A DNA stretch of 64,000 nucleotides from Tyto alba (lineage: Eukaryota; Chordata; Aves; Strigiformes; Tytonidae), in assembly GCF_018691265.1 (NCBI RefSeq), contig NW_024881313.1, positions 41,615,897 to 41,679,896 of the forward strand. Direction: 5' to 3'. Of the stretch, positions 1-11,495 are shown piece by piece. The position numbers were made by a program, and so were the translations under genes. The number at the start of each line of letters is the position of its first letter. Positions within the stretch are counted from its first letter, which is position 1. A model generated the notes under the pieces. It saw only the letters and a list, made by a program, of their open reading frames with translations, did no database searches and was not told where the DNA came from.

Positions 1-147
1 GCTGGTTACGCCGTGTTTGACGCACCCCAGGGTGCGGTTTGCCCTCTCGGTTCCTATTGACCCTGCTGCCCACCAGCACCCCCAAACCCCCATCTGCAGG
101 GGTGCGCCCCCGCCGTTCCCTTCCCAATTCATGGGATGTCTTTGGAA
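1..147. other. Unrecognised left-edge sequence
   Basis: I see nothing recognisable here. It runs directly into the 5'-truncated CR1 that starts at about 148. Confidence 0.5.
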
Positions 148-540
148 AACTGTTGGAGCGGGGCCAGAGGAGGCCACAGGAATGCTGGGGGGGCTGGAGC
201 AGCTCCCCTGGGGGGCCGGGCTGAGAGAGTTGGGGGGGTTCAGCCTGGAGAAGAGAAGGCTCCGGGGAGACCCTGAGAGTGGCCTCCCAGCACTTAAAGG
301 GGGCTTAGGAGAAAGAAGGAGAGAGGCTTTTTAACAGGGCCTGTAGTGCCAGGACAAAGGGTACTGTTTTTAACCTAAAAGAGGACAGATTCAGACCAGG
401 TAAAAGGAAGAAGTTTTTTACAGTGAGGGTGGTAACACACTGGATCAGGTTGCCCAGAGTGGTGTACCTGCTCCTTGCAGGGGGATTGGGCTAGATGACC
501 TTTAAAGGTCCCTTCCAACCCAAACCTTTCTGTGATGATT
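148..540 (+). repeat. CR1 LINE 3' fragment, mosaic copy
   Basis: This is the 3' end of a non-LTR CR1 retrotransposon, cut off at its 5' end as most avian CR1 copies are. It starts in the C-terminal part of the reverse-transcriptase frame (GGAGCGGGGCCAGAGGAGG at 155-173) and ends with the typical tail in which GGTCCCTTCCAACCCAAACC is followed by degenerate ATTCTRTGA-type repeats near 520-540. The first part, about 157-303, is nearly identical to the CR1 copy at 34675-34810. The second part is a different CR1 type and seems to lack part of the usual 3' UTR between about 460 and 480. It is a dead copy with no intact frame. Confidence 0.9.
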
Positions 541-680
541 CGATGAAACCCTTCAGATGAAATTTCTTGTGCAACTGAAGGAGCATGAACTTGTCGGTTC
601 TGCTTAAGAGCAAAAATATTTTTATCATTTAATCAATATCCTGTTCTTTGCTTTATATATAGAAAAGTGGTGAAAAGTCT

Positions 681-1090
681 AGAGAACAAGTCCTGTGAGG
701 AGCAGCAGAGCGAACTGGGGTTGTTTAGCCTGGAGAAAAGGAGGCTGGGGGGAGACCCCATCGTGCTCTACAGGTACCTGAAGGGAGGTTGTGGCGAGGT
801 GGAGGTTGGACTCTTCCCAAATAACAAGTGATAGGACAAGATGAAATGGCCTTAAGTTGCACCAGGGGAGGTTTAGATTGGATATTAGGAAAATATTCCT
901 TCACTGAAAGGGTTTTCAAGCACTGGAACAGGCTGCCCAGGGAAGGGGTTGAGTCACCATCCCTGGAGGGATTTAAAAGATGTGTAGACATGGCGTTTAG
1001 CAATATGATTTAGTGGTGGCAGTGTTAGGTTTATGGTTGGACTCAGTGATCTTGAGGGTCTTTGCCAACTTCGATGATTCTGTGATTCTA
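681..1090 (+). repeat. CR1 LINE 3' fragment
   Basis: A second 5'-truncated CR1 lies about 140 bp after the first and in the same orientation. It begins in the end of the pol frame (residues resembling [13 protein letters not shown] in broken frame), passes through the conserved region around 900-970 (AGGCTGCCCAGGGAAGG, CCATCCCTGGAGGGATTTAA) and ends in a TGATTCTGTGATTCT tail at 1075-1090. It is more diverged from the copy at 34.5 kb than the first element is, so it belongs to an older or different subfamily. No function is expected. Confidence 0.88.
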
Positions 1091-3754
1091 AAAGAAGGTG
1101 GGCAATCGGTGAGGGACAGCAAATTCTGCAGGCAGAGCCCGTTGCTGGAGGAGCTGTGCTCTGGCAAAGACATGGTCTCTGGCAGGGAGCAAGTGGGTTG
1201 TGCAGCACAGAGATAACGCGGGGAATGGGAGAAGCTGCAGGCTAAAACTGACAGAGCTGCTGTGATCCTTTGGGGGACACTGATTCCCCAGATGCATTTA
1301 AACCTACCTGCAGGCTTCATGAAGAAGGAAAGTTTGAAAGACAGATGGAAAAAATAGTGTGGAGTAGTTTTTGTCTCCAACTTGGTTTTGATATTCAAAG
1401 ATGTTTTAGATATCCTAAAATCTCTCCTGGCTGATTACTATTTGGTATTAAGCCTTCATGCTGGAAAATCAACTTTTCTGTGTTCCTGAAAAGCATTCAG
1501 ATAATTTTTAAGTGAAAAGGCTGCCCTCCAGATGAGACGGCGTGGGGGCGACTCGTGGAAAGAAAAACCCTACAACACCCATAAAGGAACAAAGGTGAAA
1601 GGGAGATCTTTGGCCGACAATATCCCCTTCCCCCAGGGCATCACCTCCAAGGGTCCGTCACTTCAATGGCACAAGATACTTCCTATAATAAACCGAGGAG
1701 GAATCTGCTAAGGGCAGCAGTGTGCTAGCTGCAGCATCCTTTCTGCTGGGGTGGGTCGGGGAGCGGCAGTGATTCCAGGGAGCTGATGGCTCCAAGGAAT
1801 TAATTATTGTCCCTTCTGGGCTCCTGTGTCCAAACTGCCTCCAGTTTGGAAGGCCTGGTGTGGGGCTGGGGGTGGGCCGGGCCTCCTGGCTCCGGCCCCG
1901 GCTGGAATCCCAGTTCAGGTCCGTGACTGGGAGTCCCAGGATCGGGGTGTGGAGCCTGAGGTGGTGATTCTCTCAGCGGCCTCCTTCAGTCCTGATCTGC
2001 ATTCTTCATCCCTGTTTTCAGTTTGTCATTAGACTGCAGCAATGCAGATTGATGAGATGTGTGATAGGAGAGCTTAAGGCTCCAGGCAGTGTAATTGTAA
2101 TATTAGCATTAGCAGGAGGCACTGCAAACATAAAATTTGTTTTCTGTGTACAGCTGTCTTGCAGAACTTGAGAGCAGAACTCGTCCTGCGATCACAGGGA
2201 GCTAAGTCTTTAATGACCTGCAAATAGCACCGAGAGCTGAAAAGTGGGACTGCCAAAGCCGAATCTCTACACAGCAGAATTTAAAAATAGGCTGCTGCTG
2301 GCGTTCTCGCTTACCCGTCGCTCCTGGAAGCCCACGGGGAGAGCGGCTCTCCAGCAGAGGAGAGACGCAGTCCCCTGACGTAACTTGCCTCGGCATCTAC
2401 ACCGCAGAGCAGGAAGTTGCAGATTCAGTCATTTTACACCAGAGCAGCCCTGATTGTTGTCTGCTTCTTTTCCAGCGCCAGGTCTTTGCCAGGTGCTGAC
2501 TCCTCTCTCCTCTCCCCGGAGCAATGAGGCAGTGGGGGCACCAGGCAGACCCCCCCTCGCCCGTGGTGCTGCCATCCCGGCGGGGCCGAGGAGTCCCTTT
2601 AGCTCAGCATCGTCAGCGCCTCCAGCGAAGCTCAGCACGTGTGGGAGTAGAGACACGGGAGAGATGAACGCCTCTGCGGACGAAAATGCTCTTCAGAAGC
2701 TCCCACCAACAGCGAGAGGTGTCAGCCCCAGTCAAAGACGGGGAGACGTGTTGTGGGGAAAGCAGTTGGGGCAGAAAAAATGCTCGAGGGTGGGAGCATG
2801 GGGAGTTGGGGGTGCTGAGCTGCGTCTCTAGGCGAGGATGAGCTCTGCATTTACAAAGGGCTGCAGAGAGCCAGGCCGTGAGACACCCCGTCCCCGTCAC
2901 GAGCGAGGGGTCTGTGACAAGACCCCAAGGAGCCCCCCCTGCACACCGCAGCCCCCCTGGGGACCCGCAGCAGGAGGGTCCCCAGCGCCGCGTGCTGAGG
3001 GGCTGGAGGAGATGGGCAGCCACGGGCCGAGCAGGGGGGTCCCGGCGGCAGAGGTGGGCAGCACCCATGGGTGCAGAGGCTGCAGGGGAGCAGGTGGTGC
3101 TGCTCGACCTGCCTGGGGCACTCGGGCTGACGGGACCCCCTGCCCCGAGGTGCCGCGGGGGTGGCGGGGCACTGCTCTCCCCCCCAGCACTGAGCCACCA
3201 GCGTGGTGCGGGGGGCAGAGGCGAGAGGAGCTGCCCCTTCCCTTGGTCACTAAGGCTGAGGCCAAAAATGCCGGGCAAACCCCCGGTCTGCCCCTGGGGG
3301 GTGTCCCATGGGGAAACAAGGGGTGAGGCTGGGGCCGGGTGGCTGCAGAGGGCTGGCACACGGCGCCTGGAAGAGTCCCGGGGACCTGGAAGGTGGGAAG
3401 AAATCAGTCGAGCTCGATGCACCCGTCGGGGACTGCAAAAGGGAGGATTTTAGTAGCGGTGATTTGGCTGAAGGCAGGAGTAGAGGATGCAGCTTTGGGG
3501 ACCTACTGGAGGAAAGGCAGAGCAAGTCGCCAAGACTGGAGAAGAGGCTCCTGCAAAAATGGAAGAGAAGCTCCCGAGCATGTAAGAGTGCTGGATGCAA
3601 GGATGCAAAAGAGGCAGCAGATTTGAAAAATACGTATACTGTGTAGGAAGCAGAAACAGAGATTTATAACTTCCAGGATGTAGAAAATAAGCCATGTCTG
3701 AACAAAATCATTTGAGTGGTTATGACTGTTCAAATTTAATGCATTTTATCCAGT
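1091..3754. other. Unrecognised upstream sequence
   Basis: No gene or repeat family was recognised in about 2.7 kb. The part from about 2880 to 3500 is GC-rich and gives overlapping open frames on both strands (up to 269 codons on the - strand, 2613-3422). These frames have no recognisable domain and look like a product of high GC, so I do not call them genes. Confidence 0.5.
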
Positions 3755-4082
3755 GGTTAATCACCCTCGCTGATAAAATTTTGTGTCTAATTTTCAGTGT
3801 GGATTTGTCTGGTTTCAGCTTCCAGAGATTGAGTCTTTTTATATCTTCCCTGGCTCGATTAAAGAGCCATTTAATATTTCCCTATGAAAGAACTTCTACA
3901 GTGTAATCAAGTCACCCCTCAATCTTCTTTTGGATAAGCTGAACAGATTGTGCTCTTTAAATCTTCTGCTGTAAGGCACTCGCTCTAGCCCTCAAATCAT
4001 TCTGCGTGGGTCTTTTCAGAATCTCTTTGATTTTTTCAATATTCTTCTAAAATACTGTTAATATAAAGTGATACCCAGTTCT
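3755..4082 (-). repeat. Ancient CR1 LINE fragment, antisense
   Basis: Read on the - strand this is the 3' end of the pol frame and the following UTR of an old CR1 of the kind also common in turtles and crocodilians. The clearest landmarks on the + strand are GTGTAATCAAGTCACCCCTC near 3900-3920, the following stretch with GGATAAGCTGAACAGATTG, and the segment around 3985-4030 with AATCATTCTGCGTGGGTC. Substitutions and small indels break every frame. The match is from memory of the family pattern, not from a search. Confidence 0.75.
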
Positions 4083-6582
4083 AGAGCGCTGCCGCTCCAG
4101 CACGGCACGAGGCGAGGTCAGCCCCTGCCCTGCCCGGGGCTGCCCGTGCCCCTCGGGGGATCGGCCCGTGCCGCTCGGCGCCTGTGTGCCGTTGGGATGC
4201 GCGCGATGGAGTCGGAAAACGGGACACAACCGCTGCCCGTTGCGCCGCTCGTGCCTCCGGCCAGGCTCGGGGGAGGGCAGGGCGACAGCGCAGAGCCCGG
4301 CAGCGTCTCCGGCACAGGCCCGTGTGGGGCTGCACCAGCGACCTCCCCGTGGCAAGAGCTGACCTCTGCGAGTGCCTCAGCGTCCAGGCTTCTGGGAAAC
4401 CATCTTTTCCCCGCGTGTAACCTCTCTGCTCTCTCTTCGGGGCTCTCCGCAAGGTCAGGGCTTCTCTGCACAGCGGCCGCCCCCGCCATCCCCCCGTGGA
4501 TCGCATCTGCCCAGCCTGCGGTAGCTTTACTCACCGCAGCTCCTGCTCGTTTGCTCCTTGCAGCTGCTGGACCTGCAGGATTTCCCGGGAGCTGGGGGTC
4601 CCAAGAGTTCCCTTGAGCCCTTAATGGACGGCGTCACTCTTGGGGCCCTCCACCACCCAGGGCCCCACCAGGTACCGAGGCAGCTGCGAGTAAAAGAACC
4701 CGGTAACTCCGGTCGTGCATCCTGGGGGCGCTGCCCCACCACCTCCGCTCCTCTGGTGTCCTCTGCGGCCGCTGCCTTTCCGAACGCATCCTCTGCTGTG
4801 CCCCTGCAAAGAGGGGTCCCTGCAGGGTAACCCCCTCCAATTGCTTCCCAGTGAACACTGATGCAAAAAGTAGGTTTGGCTTCTCTGCAGCAGCCCTGTC
4901 CTCTCGGTTCACCTTGCACGCCCGGGCATCCGTTGGCCCTGCAGGCTTCTGGAAGGTGTCCTGCTCCCGATGCGTCTGAAGAAAGAGGCTCTAACCTCTT
5001 TGCGAGTTGTTTCTCAGAGCGATCTCACTGCCTTGTTTTCTTTATGCATTTAATCCGCCAGGGTTTACGGTCCCCTCCGTTTCCTCCTCCGCTCACAATT
5101 TCGCCTCTCCAAAGGATGCTTCAGCGTGTCTGCCTGCGTCCCCCACCCTGCTGCTGGGCTGTGCCAGCTCCATCCCTCCTCGTCCGCCGTCCTTGCTGGG
5201 CCTCGCTGGCCCCGTGCCCCCGGGGAGGTGCAGGGGAGGGTTTAATTCTCCTCGCTGCCATTTTTAGCTTCTTTATAACAACAGCACGTGTGCCTGCACA
5301 GTTCACCTCCCGTGGACGGGCGGTCTCTAACTAAAGAGAGGGGTCACAGAGGGATCCTCACCCCGTGGGAGAAGGTCCAGCCATGGGGCGCTGGTGGGAC
5401 TGGGGCACTGCCCCGTGACCAGGCATGCACGGTGGGGCATCCCTGTGGAGGCAGGACCTCTCCGGCCACCCACCCCCTCCGCCAAGGAGAAGGCACCGGC
5501 GTGCTGCACGCCTCGAATTGCGACTGGATCTGCAGGAGCAGGACGTGTGCCAGCGGGTCGCTGGGTACCCGCGGCGCGTCCTCAGATGGCCGGTCGCTTG
5601 GAGGCAGGTCGCAGGAAGAGTCACAGGCGACGGGGAAAGCGAACTGTGGGTCACCACTTCTCGAGACCAAGAGCCGAGGCTGCATCGGCTTCCCAGGCGC
5701 CGTCCCCAGCACAGCCCCACGTGGGGAGCTCGGGGGGCTCCTTCGCCCTGCACCCCTCCAGCCTCGGCTTCTCGCCGGGTCAGGGCTTGTCCTCAGCCCT
5801 CTGCAGACACTGCTGTGGCTTTGCCAGGTCCAGCGGCTGTTTCCTGCGCTTGATCCAACCATTAGCAAATCATTAGCACAGCAGTGGCAAATGCTGTTTC
5901 TCACCTGTCAAGCTCTGCTCAAGCCTCTACGTGGAACAGCTTCATACACTCAACTGTATATTTTGGATTTGCAATTTGCTTGCTGCCCGATGGCCGTACT
6001 TTGCACAGACATGGATGGGATCAATACATGCAGTTACCTCCAAGCTCCAGAGTAAGATCAAAGAGCTGCAGCTATTCTGGGGAAAAGCTCTTGGCCTGAT
6101 CCCTGGCCCAAAGAGGACCGTTATTGTGACTCGAAGGTGACATCTCTTTACTAAATACCCCCTTCCCCACCAGGCTACTGCCACTAACTGCCTGCTTTGT
6201 AGCAGGAGGCACAGCAGAGGAAAGTCCTGATGGATTTGGGAAGAAGAGCCTCTAGCCTTACGGGGTGTGTGCGGAGGGCCGAGCAGCCCGAGCCTGCCCA
6301 GGGCTGTGGCCATGGGGAGGGGACGAGGTCTCCTGCCCTTCAGGACCGATGCTCTCTGGGGCTTCGAGGGCAGTGGGGCAGCCTGCGGCACCGTCTGGCG
6401 TCCGTGTAGGGCCCACGGCCGCGGCCCCACGGCGCAGGGGGCGGGCGGGACGGCTCCCTCCCGGGAGCGGCCACGCAGCGAGCCGGGGCCAGCGCTGGCC
6501 AGGCTGACACGGGCCCTTCTGCTGCGGCTGGTCCGGCCCGTGGGCAGCGAGGTGCTGGAGCGGCTGGTCTGGGGGTGGCAGT
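4083..6582. other. Unrecognised GC-rich upstream sequence
   Basis: The interval contains GC-rich blocks (about 4080-4900 and 5350-5830) with several overlapping open frames on both strands, the longest 255 codons at 5288-6055 on the + strand. None contains a domain I recognise, and frames on opposite strands are equally open, so I see no supported gene. Confidence 0.5.
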
Positions 6583-6889
6583 GATGGGAGGAGGGGGAGG
6601 AGAGGGAGGATGAGGATGAGGTGGAAGAGGAGAGGGAGGGGATGAAGATGATGAGGAGGAGGAGTTGGAGAAGGAAGAGGAGGATGAGGATGAGGTGGAG
6701 GAGGAGGAGAGGGAGGAGATGAAGATGAGGAGGAGGTGGAGAAGGAAGAGGAGGATGAGGTGGAGGAGGAGGAGAGGGAGGGGATGAAGATGAGGAGGTG
6801 GAGAAGGAAGAGGAGGAGGAGGTGGAGGAGGAGGAGAGGGAGGGGATGAAGATGAGGAGGAGGTGGAGAAGGAGGAGGAGGAGGCATCA
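6583..6889 (+). repeat. GA-rich minisatellite or low-complexity tract
   Basis: About 300 bp of almost pure purine on the + strand is made of GAGGAG, GATGAG, GAGGTGG and GAAGATG blocks. The order GAGAGGGAGG, ATGAAGATGAGGAGG, TGGAGAAGGAAGAGG recurs about every 55-65 bp, so it is a tandem repeat and not only simple sequence. Homopurine-homopyrimidine DNA of this kind can form triplex structures. The long Pro/Ser frames on the - strand (6258-6921) come from CCTCCT repeats and are not credible genes. Confidence 0.85.
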
Positions 6890-9799
6890 CTCCTCTTGGC
6901 AGCGGCGCTGCTTTGAAGCACTTGCGAACGGCAGCGTCAGATGGAAGTGCTGCAGATGGAGAGCGCCTCTGAGCTGAGAAAGTCGGGTTTCAGAGCATGA
7001 AATTCACCCTAAAAAACTGTTTCCATTTCCCCATGGCCGCTGTCCACAGAAAGCATCCATCCGACCATCCTTGAGTGCATTTTTATTCCAGAAAGCCCCG
7101 GGCTCTTCTCTCCCCGCGAGCTCTCGCCTTCCTCCCCCACTTCCCCTGTTCTGAAGTCATGCGATGCGGCCTCTCGGTACATTTAAGTTCTCTCATGATT
7201 TTTTTTCTTCCTTATCTGTGATAAGTCCCAGCTCCATCTGTTTGCCTGCAATTAATGTGGGCTCCTCTCTCCCTGATCTCGCTCTGCCTTTGCAGTAACT
7301 CGGGGCTCTGGTTCTCCAGCGCCGGCAGCGCTGTGGGCACCGGTGCCGGAGCTGCCCCGGCCGCACCGCAGACTGGGGCAGTGGGGGGGGGGGGTCCCCT
7401 TGGCCCCCGCGCAGGCTTGGGCAGGGGGTTGCGGCTGCCTGTGCCTGGCCCCATCCCTGCGCCCCACGTCCCGCCTGGGACCCCCCGGGCGGTGGGAGGT
7501 GGTGGGGACGCGCGGGGCCCCCGGCACTGGGGGATGCTGGAGGCCCAGCGGGGAAGCGGCCGCGGAGCTGCCCTGCGGCAGGGGTGCTTTCCTGATCGCT
7601 TCTGCAGCTCCTGTCGCCTTCGGGACGTCGGCTCGGGGTGGTCTGTGAGCCAGACCAGCAGCCGGGGCTGCTGCGGGGGGAGCATCCCACATCTCTGGAG
7701 GCCAACCGGGACCGCAGGGGCCAGAACAACCTCCTGTCCAGAACATCCCTTCATAAACAACCGAGAAACTGCGAGAGTGCGGGAAGCGAGGCGGCGCGGG
7801 TGGCCGGCGGCGTGGGGGCCGCCAGTGCCCACGCCTCAGGAGAAAGTCGCATCAGACCATCGCAGCGGACTCCGAGGGTGTGAGGGAGGGATGAAGGACG
7901 TCCAGCCACCCGCCGGGGACAAATCCCGACACCATCTCTGGTCGCGTCTCGGCGGCCACCCGTGGGTGCTGGTGAAGGGGCTGGGTGCAGGAGGGGCTGG
8001 GTGCTGCCTGCAAGGAGGGTGCTGGGGGTGCACGGGGGGAGCCGAGCCTGGTGCTGCTGTGCCGGCCCCGGGCAGCGCGGGTCGGGGCGAGGACACCCGC
8101 AGCGGGACTGGCTGGGAAGGGGTCGGCACGGAGCGGGGCTGCGAGCGCTTGGGGTGTGCCTGGGATATACGAAGGAGGCTTCAACAGGGGAGGGGGGCCC
8201 TGCGTGACGAGGAGGATCTGCAGGAATGGGGGAGCATCCGTACGAGATCTGCAAAACTGCTCAGGGGCCACGAGCGCCTGATTCAGAAGACAAGCTCAAA
8301 CGCTTGGGCTTGTTGCAGCTGGGAAAGGAGAGGACTGCAATGACTTTGCTTGTATAGAAATACGGAGAAAACTGATGAGAAGAGGAGGGAATAATTTAGA
8401 AAGGAAAAGGAGTCATCTGCTGAAGATCCAGAAAGGGAACTTAAAGTTTGTTAATTTCCTAAGAATAACTGATCCCCGGAATAGAGCAAAAGTTGTCAGA
8501 TCTCTGTCACCAGCAGTTTGTAAGGGCAGGCTAAATATTCTCAGGAACCTGGTCAGAAAACAGAGCCTGGCCTGGGACAAGGGGACAAATGACAACGGCT
8601 TTTTGCAGCCCTTTCCAGCACCATTGTCTAGTTCCTTCTTCTTTTTCATTCTTTTACAATAAGGAAAGTATTTCACTAGTTTATTTTTTAAATTCACGTG
8701 TGTATGCAGTTCTGTTTATCTTGGCGAAGGCAGGCTGGAGAAGGTGGGAGGTGAGCAGGTGAGTTCAGTGACAGCCACGGGCTGTTAGTGTTGCACCATT
8801 CCCGGGCATTTTTATCTACCAGCCCCAGGCAAAGCTGCTCAGGGCCCTGTTATGGGGGAACGTTCGGTTTCACAAAAAGGGTGTATTGCAGCTGTTAACA
8901 CTGGTCCTTGATGCTTTTCTTCAGTTTGAGGTCCTGGATAGAGGCCACTTGTCCTGGGCAACGGGGACTATGCCCTTGCCTTGTCCTGGGGTGCCAAAGG
9001 GAGGTGCTGGGGTGGCAAAGCAGGAGGGAGAGGAGGGTCTGGTGAGCTGAGGACAGGCGGTGACTGCAGAGAGGAGCTGCTCGGCCAGGGGGAACTGGTG
9101 AAGTGTTGGAGGAGCGTGGAGTCAGGGCTGGGGCAGCACAGCCAGTGTCCTTTCTTGAGATGGAACGACATTTCTAATTGTCGGTCAGACAAATCTTGCT
9201 TTCCAGAAAAGCCTCATTTGGATTTATATGCATTGAGGATGTTCTGATAACAAACCTTCCTAAACCACTACTAAACATATGGCTTGCGGCTTATTTGTGT
9301 TTGCACCGTTTCCACAGCAGCCAGCAGTTCTTGTTATTCTTCTGAAAGGAAGAACCCTTAGATCTCAGTATTTTCTCCCCTCAATGTACTTGTCTGCCAT
9401 AATTGCCACTTCTTGAACCTTTCTGACAAGCTATGCAGGCACAGATTTTTTCAGTCACGAGCTGAAAATCCTTTTCCAGCTCTGCGGTGCAGATTTTCCC
9501 TCCAGTGCAGCCTCCCCATCCTTCAGAGCGTCTCCAGCGGAGCCGGAGGAGCGGTGCTGGTGCAGGTCGCCCTGGTGCCGTGGCTGGAAGATCCACATTC
9601 TGTGCCCGGACCTCCTCGGCGCATCCTCCTTTAAACCCTCAGTGGTTGCACTGACCCTCTCGGGGCAGTTTTGCACCATCTTCAGTTACTGCAAAACCCC
9701 TGAATTTTTCTCAGATCTTTCCCTTCCTAGAGCAAATACCTTGTTTCTTTGGCTTGGGGCTACACTTTTTATTACCAGGGAGATGATTATTTTTGACGA
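6890..9799. other. Unrecognised upstream sequence with an isolated long ORF
   Basis: Most of this stretch gives nothing recognisable. A 362-codon open frame lies at 7255-8343 (+) in a GC-rich block. Its product is rich in Gly, Ala, Arg and Trp with no domain I recognise, and opposite-strand frames cover the same block. I treat it as compositional. Confidence 0.45.
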
Positions 9800-9965
9800 T
9801 TTAAGTATATGTTATTTGCGTGGGACCAGCTTGCCAAGTTAGCTGGATCTCTCTGTGTGTCTGCTCTATAGTTGCTGTTTATCCACTCCGATTTTGTCAA
9901 GTCCACTTATTTTATCAGCAGTGTTTTCACGATCACTCCCAGATGATGTCTGACCAGACAAGATT
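9800..9965 (-). repeat. Possible ancient CR1-type LINE fragment, antisense
   Basis: The + strand segment around 9890-9950 (GATTTTGTCAAGTCCACTTA, TTTTATCAGCAGTGTTTTC) has the look of the antisense CR1 reverse-transcriptase region that usually reads as AACTTTATCAGCAGTGATTT. The match is short and diverged, so the call is tentative. Confidence 0.4.
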
Positions 9966-11290
9966 TGAAAGATGAATAGGAATCAGCTCTCATCTTGTGT
10001 GCTAAGGGTGAAAACACACCCTGCAGTGATGGAAGCGGATGAGCCGCAGCCAGGAGTGCCTTTGGCCTTCAAGCGCGTCTTTCCCTGTTTGCGTCACGTT
10101 TCCGAGGGATACTGAAATGTGCAGATGAACCCGGGAGATGTGCCTGGTGCCCGCCCCCACCATCGGGCCGGCACCCCCGGCTTCGCCGCGCGCTTCGCGC
10201 CCGATCCCCACGCCGCGCCGCGGTTCGGGCGATGGGCTGTGGCTCGGCGTGATTACACGCTGCTCCCTCGGTCCCTCTCTGTGGAGGGGTTCTGCTCCTG
10301 CGTCCCCCCCCAGTGCCGCAGCGCCGAGGTTTTGCGGGGGGGTTTCCAGCCCGAACTGCCGCCGTGCCCCCGGCACCGCACTGCCTCGTGCCGGACACGG
10401 CTCCGCGCTCGGGCGGGCGCCCTCAGCCCAGGAGGGGATGGGTGCTCCCGACTCCCCTTCTCCTCTCGCCTCGGGGGGCCGGGTGCTCGGTGGGCAGCCT
10501 GCAGTGTGGGGGCCGGTGCCCCCCCGCCTTGGGTGGGGGGCTGCAGCAGCCTGCCAAGGGGGGTCGTTCACTGCCCCACGCTGAGCACGGCCCCGCTCAG
10601 CCTTTGCTGCGCTGCCTCGGTTTTGCATCGGGAGCACTGGCCGGCCCCGGGGGCTCCCTCGGGGCGGTCCCCCTGCGGGGTTCATCCCTGGGAGGAACTG
10701 AGGGAGCTCATGCCTCAAACGTTCTGTGACACAGAGAACCTTGGCAAGTCGTGGCCTTTGTGGTCGGACTAAGGAATGCTGCCCAGGGAAGCGCAGGGTG
10801 TATCGAAAGGTGCCCGTCCCCACTCCCTCATGGTCGTATTGCCAATTCCTCAGGTAAGCCTCAAAGCGGAGAGACGGGGGCTGAGTGAAACTGTGTGTTT
10901 GTGTTAATGCCTACGCTTTAATTTGCGATTGTACCCTTGAAGAAGGGCTAAGAGATTGATAAGCTAACGGCTGGACAGCAACCCAAGAAGCGAAAACTGA
11001 GGAAGAAGTAAAGGTGCGTGCAGGAGCACGACAGCTGACTCAGTTGGATGAGGGGGTTGGTGCACCCCACCCCCCTCAACGCACCCGCGGGACCCACGCT
11101 CCACCTTTCCCTCGTCTCTCATGGAAGTGAGTTCGCGGAATACCTGCCCCTCGGGGTCTAGTATGCAAATCAGCCGATACGATGAACTTAAAAGGCAAGA
11201 GAGAGCTTTGCTGGGGGTGCGCCCACTGCCCAAGATTACCAGAGCTGAGGCAACACTGGAATCTGGAGTGGTGATCCAGAGCCTTTGACT
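9966..11290. other. Unrecognised sequence with GC-rich patch
   Basis: A GC-rich and CpG-containing patch lies at about 10120-10720 and is open in several frames on both strands. I see no exon or known repeat. Confidence 0.45.
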
Positions 11291-11495
11291 CCCTTTCCCT
11301 TTCCCTTTCCCTTTCCCTTTCCCTTTCCCTTTCCCTTTCCCTTTCCCTTTCCCTTTCCCTTTCCCTTTCCCTTTCCCTTTCCCTTTCCCTTTCCCTTTCC
11401 CTTTCCCTTTCCCTTTCCCTTTCCCTTTCCCTTTCCCTTTCCCTTTCCCTTTCCCCTTCCCTTCCCTTTCCCTTCCCTTTCCCTTCCTTTCTTTC
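11291..11495 (+). repeat. (CCCTTT)n hexanucleotide microsatellite
   Basis: The run is perfect from 11291 to 11454 (164 bp, about 27 units) and then continues in a degenerate form with CCCTTCC variants to about 11495. It is a homopyrimidine tract on the + strand and homopurine on the - strand. The Lys/Gly and Pro/Phe frames over it (11236-11538 on -, 11285-11509 on +) are artefacts of the repeat. Confidence 0.97.

Noticed and set aside
2613..3422. 269-codon frame on the - strand in the upstream GC-rich block
   Set aside because: No domain is recognised and four other frames are open in the same block.
5288..6055. 255-codon frame on the + strand
   Set aside because: No family was recognised, and the composition changes along its length as expected of non-coding DNA.
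7255..8343. 362-codon open frame on the + strand
   Set aside because: It has no recognisable domain and low-complexity Gly/Ala/Arg composition, and long antisense frames overlap it; high GC alone explains the lack of stops.
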